Part shown: positions 57,746 through 64,000 of the stretch, piece by piece
How positions within the stretch are numbered: position 1 is the first letter of the stretch
Layout: the number at the start of each line of letters is the position of its first letter
From: Eleginops maclovinus
Taxonomy: Eukaryota; Chordata; Actinopteri; Perciformes; Eleginopidae
Direction: 5' to 3'
Length of the DNA stretch: 64,000 bases
Assembly: GCF_036324505.1 (NCBI RefSeq)
Contig: NC_086354.1
Location: 26,027,961-26,091,960 of the forward strand
Notes under the pieces: model-generated
What the model saw: the letters and a program-made list of their open reading frames with translations, nothing else
What the model was told of the DNA's origin: nothing
Database searches by the model: none
Position numbers and translations under genes: made by a program

Positions 57746-58262
57746 AAGGGAGAATGTGCAAGCCAGTCATCCAGCCCCCCCCTACGCCTACATAGACGCT
57801 CCCACCTGACCACTACCCCGCTGCGCCCCACCCAAGCTTACCGACCGCCGAGCAGCAGGTTACCAGACCCCCACCTTGTAGTGGGGCCTAACACAATCAG
57901 CCTATTACCTTCACCCTCCACACACACTTTCACTAGAACCCAACCCCCCCCCACACCGATCACATCCCACACACCCCACACACACCCCCACCCACACCCC
58001 CTACACACACACACCCCCACACACACCCACACACACACACACACCCACCCCCCCCCACACACGGCAAAATGATAAGGGGCCTCAGACTTCCACTGTCGCT
58101 GATGATGAGGAAACCTCCGAAGTACTTTTGTTTTTAGCATCTAGTTTAGCTAACGCTTCTGAATCGAGCTGCATTGGCTGGTCAGCATCAGGTGTTGTTG
58201 TTTTGTGTTTTGTAAATAAAGTGTGTTTTGAAGTGCAGCTGGAGGGGGGGTGGGGGTCTCAC
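57746..58262. other. Unique sequence and (CA)n/(CACC)n between satellite and putative exon
   Basis: Contains CA-rich repeats at 57958-58065 and no supported gene. A donor-like CGGTCG|GTAAGC on the - strand near 57838 could mark a missing 5' UEV exon, but the translation does not match convincingly. Confidence 0.4.
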
Positions 58263-58303
58263 CTCCGCCAGGGTCCGCAGCTCCTCCCCGGTCCGACTCT
58301 CAT
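58263..58303 (-). other. Possible first coding exon of the UEV gene
   Basis: ATG at 58303 is followed on the - strand by codons that, after adding one G, read ESRTGEELRTLAE and end at a good donor (GAG|GTGAGA). It lies upstream of the UEV exons in the right orientation. An expected second UEV exon is not visible between it and 47725. Speculative. Confidence 0.3.
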
Positions 58304-58309
58304 TTTATC

Positions 58310-58795
58310 CAGAAACTCAGGAACAGTTTACCCGCAGCTAACAGGCTAACATGCTAACAGCTCGTGCAGACGCACCCACATCCAGTTCCAGCTTTTCAAA
58401 TTAAAAACCGGAGAACCAAACCTCTCTTTATTGAATTCAAAGTTTTAGAAGGAATATGTATTTTAATATGGAGGTCTCTGGTCTGGAAAACACCACACTG
58501 TTATTATCATTTATTGATCACATGTTTATTATTAGTTTTCAAACATCCGTTTCTGATTGTCTTCAGATAATAGCCTACATCAGTTTATCACCAACACCCT
58601 CCTTAGAGTACAATAATCATTTCTTTCTTTTATAATCACTGAAACAAATGTGTGTACACACACACACACACACACACACATTTATAATATATGTATTTAT
58701 TAAATTTATATTTTCAGACTCATTTTCCACAGACTTGTATTTTGTAATTGCAGTTGCTGTGACAACAGAAAGTGACATCAGAGCAGGAAATGACA
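58310..58795. other. Intergenic sequence, no gene seen
   Basis: AT-rich spacer with a (CA)n run at 58655-58681. CTAACAGGCTAACATGCTAACAG-like short direct repeats lie near 58338. Confidence 0.5.
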
Positions 58796-58798
58796 GGC

Positions 58799-58804
58799 TT
58801 TATT
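58799..58804 (-). terminator. Polyadenylation signal of the C7orf25 homologue
   Basis: TTTATT on + (AATAAA on -) lies about 45 bp beyond the stop codon at 58848-58850. Confidence 0.65.
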
Positions 58805-58847
58805 GATGATCATACGATTTACATAAAGACACTGATCAGCTGACAGC

Positions 58848-60937
<2,090 letters not shown>

Positions 60938-60950
60938 GCTGCTCACACCT

Positions 60951-62160
60951 GGGGGAAAGACAGGTCACACCATGAGATACAACAGTCAGGATTTTCATAA
61001 ATAGTAACATTTGGAGAAAAAGTCTCCTGCTGGGAGAACACCTCCTGCTGGGAGAACACCTCCTGCTGGGGGAACACCTCTCAGTGAGAAGGAGAAACAC
61101 AGTGCTGACAACAACCAGAGAACAGCTCACCTGTCAGGTGATGGTTTGCTAGCTAATGTTAGCATCTATCTCGCTACCTTGTTAGCAGTCTTGTGTTATC
61201 TCCCAATTATCAAAATGTTCTCTCAACTGATAAAAGTGTGACATTGTTGTGATCCTCACAGAGGGACTTATATACGCGGATACAAATTATAATGACAATA
61301 AAACCTTGTTGTTCTTCATGTTATTATCCTGCTGGGAACTCTTTCCTCTTCATCATGTAGTTACTTTCTGTCCTTCATTTAAAAGCATCAAACTCTTTAG
61401 TGAAGGCTTTTAAAGACTCCATGCCGAGTCACAGGCGTAACAGCACGTTAAAGGAAACGTGTAAGAGCCTTAGAGCTGGAGAACCACCAGGTAAATATCA
61501 GCTCGTTAGCTCTGATGCTAACTGTGACGTCAGCCTCTTAAGTTTCATATTTTAAGTAAAGCATCAGAAACCAAGACTTACTGTCCGGGTCCAGAATCAA
61601 AGAGCTGAGGTCCGGGTCCAGAAATATATATTATATTATTTAGAAATATCTATAATCTGCAGGGAATGCTAACTGTCTTCAACTGTGAGGGAACAACGTA
61701 GCTTCCGGCAGACTTTCAGAATAAAAGCGTGACCTTTGACACGGTCATTTAAATCAGCTGATGGCTGGGATACGGGATGGGGTGAGGAAAGGTACTGTGA
61801 TCCCTAAATCTTCAAAATCGACCCAAAATGAATATAAATCAGCCCACAGAGTACAAATATGGCCAATGTTGCTTAAAACTGCAGTTTTTAAACCATCAAC
61901 ATGTCAGAAATGGATTGAGAATCCTCAGTAACCTCCAAAACGGTCCAAATCTGCAGAGACAACTTAAACTTTGGTCCACAGACTATGATGGTACTTTGTG
62001 CTGACTCACCGAGTTACCCTCTGTGCTGGGGACCCCTACTCAGGGAAGAGCACTAGCAAATAGGAGCGCAAGGGTTCCATACGGATGTCACAACCCCCCC
62101 ACCCCTCCAGTTATTTCAATGTCGTTTCATACACTGTGACCCCCCCCCCCATATAGCAGA
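60951..62160. other. Intergenic region between dnajc1 3' end and C7orf25 5' end
   Basis: Three tandem 18-bp units of TCCTGCTGGGAGAACACC lie at about 61026-61079. The rest is unremarkable, AT-rich in places. No coding sequence supported; it likely includes the C7orf25 promoter. Confidence 0.5.
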
Positions 62161-62182
62161 CAGCACTGAGGTAATAAATACT

Positions 62183-62188
62183 TTTATT
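62183..62188 (-). terminator. dnajc1: Polyadenylation signal of dnajc1
   Basis: TTTATT on + (AATAAA on -) lies about 75 bp past the stop at 62262-62264. Confidence 0.65.
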
Positions 62189-62261
62189 GACAGCATGATG
62201 AGCAGGGATAAGGCACAAAGCTGCAGTTAGAAAACACTGTAGAAAACTGAAGGGGGCGGAG

Positions 62262-62362
62262 TCAGCTCTTGGCCTGCTTCCTCTTCTGAACGAGCTCAGC
62301 CAGCATCTTGTAGCGGACCATACACTCCTCCTGAAACACACCCACACCCACACCCACACCCA

Positions 62363-62442
<80 letters not shown>

Positions 62443-63781
62443 AGTGTGAGCCTGGGAGCAGCACAGAGAGCCTGAATGTATCATCAGTGACCTTGCTCCT
62501 CCCGGGGACGACCTTGGCGATGCGGTCCCAACGCTCCACGGTTCCTCGGGGGAACTGCTGCAGAGCGAGCTCCAGAAGCTTCTGCTGGTTCTGCGTCCAG
62601 ACCCCGGGCTCCCCCTTCTCCTGAGGCCCCACCTTCTCATAAGGCTCCAGAGGCCCCAGCCTCTCCTGAGGATCTGCCCCCTCCCCGCTCTCCTGAGGCT
62701 GCTCCTCCTCGGCCGCTGGGTCAAAGTCTCTCTGCCGACGGCCTCTGATCTTCCCCCCCTCCCCCCCCTCTGCTGACTTCCTGTTTCTCCTCCTGACCGC
62801 AGGAACCGCCTCCTCCTCCTCAGCCTCAGGAACAGGAAATGACCTACAAGGTAGAGGAGGAGCCTTCAGATCCGACAGCTTCACCAGACCTGGAACACAG
62901 AGACATGCGCTCTAAGAACTCCAATCATAACCGTCTGGGTTCAAGTCCGGACGCTGACACCTACTGACCCAAAACACCGTCAGGAGGACACCTACTGACC
63001 CAGAACACCGTCAGGAGGACACCTACTGACCCAGAACACCGTCAGGAGGACACCTACTGACCCAGAACACCGTCAGGAGGACACCTACTGACCCAGAACA
63101 CCGTCAGGAGGACACCTACTGACCCAGAACACCGTCAGGAGGACACCTACTGACCCAGACAAACCCCTACAAAACCTGTGAGACTTAGGTATTATTATGT
63201 GTTTGGTTAAGTTATTGTTTAACATGATTGTTTTTTGTTGGTTTTGTTGTTATTATTATTTTGGAATAAACGAGAGTCAATTGTGTTTAAGAGCGCCGGC
63301 TCTCAGCTGCAGGCTCTGCTGCTTTAGAGCACCGCAGCGCTTATCTTCAAGTTTAACCATTGAACGGCGTTTCACTGCCACAGGAGTTGTTCTTGTAATA
63401 AAGATCTCATCGAGGAAAAGAACGCTGTATTTTTATATTTCCATTGCATTTTTAATATATAAAGATAAATAAATAATGGATTTTAATTAAAAAAATATAT
63501 ATAATGATTAATCGAAAATTGATCGTTAACCCTACCCACGATCGATGAAGGAAACTTAATCGAAAGCCCAGCCCTAGTACCTACTGACCCAGAACACAAT
63601 CAGCAGGATACCTACTGGCCCAGAACACCATCAGCAGGATACCTACTGACCCAGGACTCACTGACAACACTCTGATGGTCCTGCAGAGGGGGTAAAGGTC
63701 GGGCATTAATATTGATTATGATTTCAGCTCACCTGAGGTCTGGCTGACGTTGTCCTTCACCTGTTTGACTTTAGCCGTCAC
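62262..63781 (-). CDS. dnajc1: dnajc1, 3' part (5' end beyond window)
   Basis: DNAJC1 (ERdj1/MTJ1) is an ER-membrane J-protein; the J domain and membrane segment lie outside this window. Three C-terminal exons are visible: 63733-63781 ([16 protein letters not shown]), 62492-62889 and 62262-62330. Phases fit (1 then 0) and all frames are open. The middle exon carries a charged Glu/Gln-rich linker, then the second SANT domain: [34 protein letters not shown], continuing in the last exon as [20 protein letters not shown] and ending KS-stop. The ending closely matches mammalian DNAJC1. No frame breaks, in contrast with its neighbour. Confidence 0.92.
62335..62440. repeat. (CACACC)n and (CA)n microsatellite in dnajc1 last intron
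   Basis: CACACC units then pure CA. On the - strand this GT-rich run ends immediately before the acceptor GTTTCAG of the last exon. Confidence 0.95.
62954..63160. repeat. 31-bp minisatellite in dnajc1 intron
   Basis: About seven near-identical units of ACCTACTGACCCAGAACACC plus GTCAGGAGGAC. Diverged units resume at 63577-63655 after an insertion. Confidence 0.93.
63161..63574. mobile_element. Insertion splitting the 31-bp minisatellite
   Basis: Unrelated AT-rich sequence, ending AATCGAAAGCCCAGCCCTAG, interrupts the array. The right end resembles the tail of a fish interspersed repeat. Matching terminal repeats were not found, so the class is unknown. Confidence 0.4.
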
Positions 63782-63810
63782 CTGTGGAACAGAGAGGAGC
63801 TTTACAAATA

Positions 63811-64000
63811 CAGTGGGGCAAAAAAGTATTTAGTCAGCCACCAATTGTGCAAGTTCTCCCATTTAAAAAGATGAGAGAGGCCTGTAATTTTTATCATATG
63901 TGTACCTCAACTATGAGAGACATAATGAGAAAAAAAAATCCAGGAAATCACATTGTCTGATTTTTAATGAATTCATTATAAATTCCTCAGTAAAATAAGT
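63811..64000. mobile_element. Tc1/mariner terminus, cut by window end
   Basis: Begins TA then CAGTGGGGCAAAAAAGTATT and follows the left terminus of the 23606-25196 element nearly base for base for 190 bp. It lies in a dnajc1 intron. Confidence 0.9.

Noticed and set aside
57838..57890. - strand segment ending CGGTCG|GTAAGC as the second UEV exon
   Set aside because: Translations in all frames lack the expected TSG101-like helix pattern, and one contains a stop.

Overview
This window is teleost fish nuclear DNA. It has spliced genes with GT-AG introns, Tc1/mariner, hAT and L2/CR1-type transposons, (GT)n microsatellites, and very long tandem arrays inside introns. No tools were run. Family names rest on recognised protein motifs, intron phases and exon lengths.

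Layout. On the + strand lie two tandem inositol monophosphatase (impa1-like) genes. Copy 1 has eight coding exons from 294 to 17891. Copy 2 has seven visible coding exons from 21884 to 28981; its expected exon 5 is not visible. An L2/CR1 LINE remnant (about 18825-20345) and a foldback element (20738-21390) lie between them. On the - strand, convergent with copy 2, is a gene at 31090-47725 whose 3' half encodes a HOIP/RNF31-type RING1-IBR-RING2-LDD ubiquitin ligase core. Co-oriented exons at 47067-47725 encode a TSG101-like UEV domain, and intron phases allow both to be one transcript. Further along the - strand come a C7orf25 (DUF1308/UPF0415) homologue at 58848-60937 and the 3' end of dnajc1 at 62262-63781, which continues past the window.

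Roughly 36 kb, over half of the window, is tandem repeat, and nearly every large intron has its own private array. The largest are a strict 10-bp array (1191-7220), a 24-27-bp array (13285-17075), a 43-bp array (31678-34690), a 35-bp array (38047-39165), a 19-20-bp array (41230-46970), and tetranucleotide-based arrays (47878-54650 and 54660-57745). Many arrays end at a splice site. Three in the ligase gene repeat the splice-site sequence itself.

How the genes relate. The impa1 products would dephosphorylate inositol monophosphates. The ligase is expected to build ubiquitin chains, by homology linear Met1 chains. DnaJC1 is an ER J-protein. No functional link between them is visible.

Reading limits. 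At least six single-base frame disruptions, mostly in homopolymers, break otherwise well conserved exons of three unrelated genes. I read these as probable residual consensus errors rather than pseudogenes. The ligase RING1 start, the UEV first exons and exon 5 of impa1 copy 2 could not be located.
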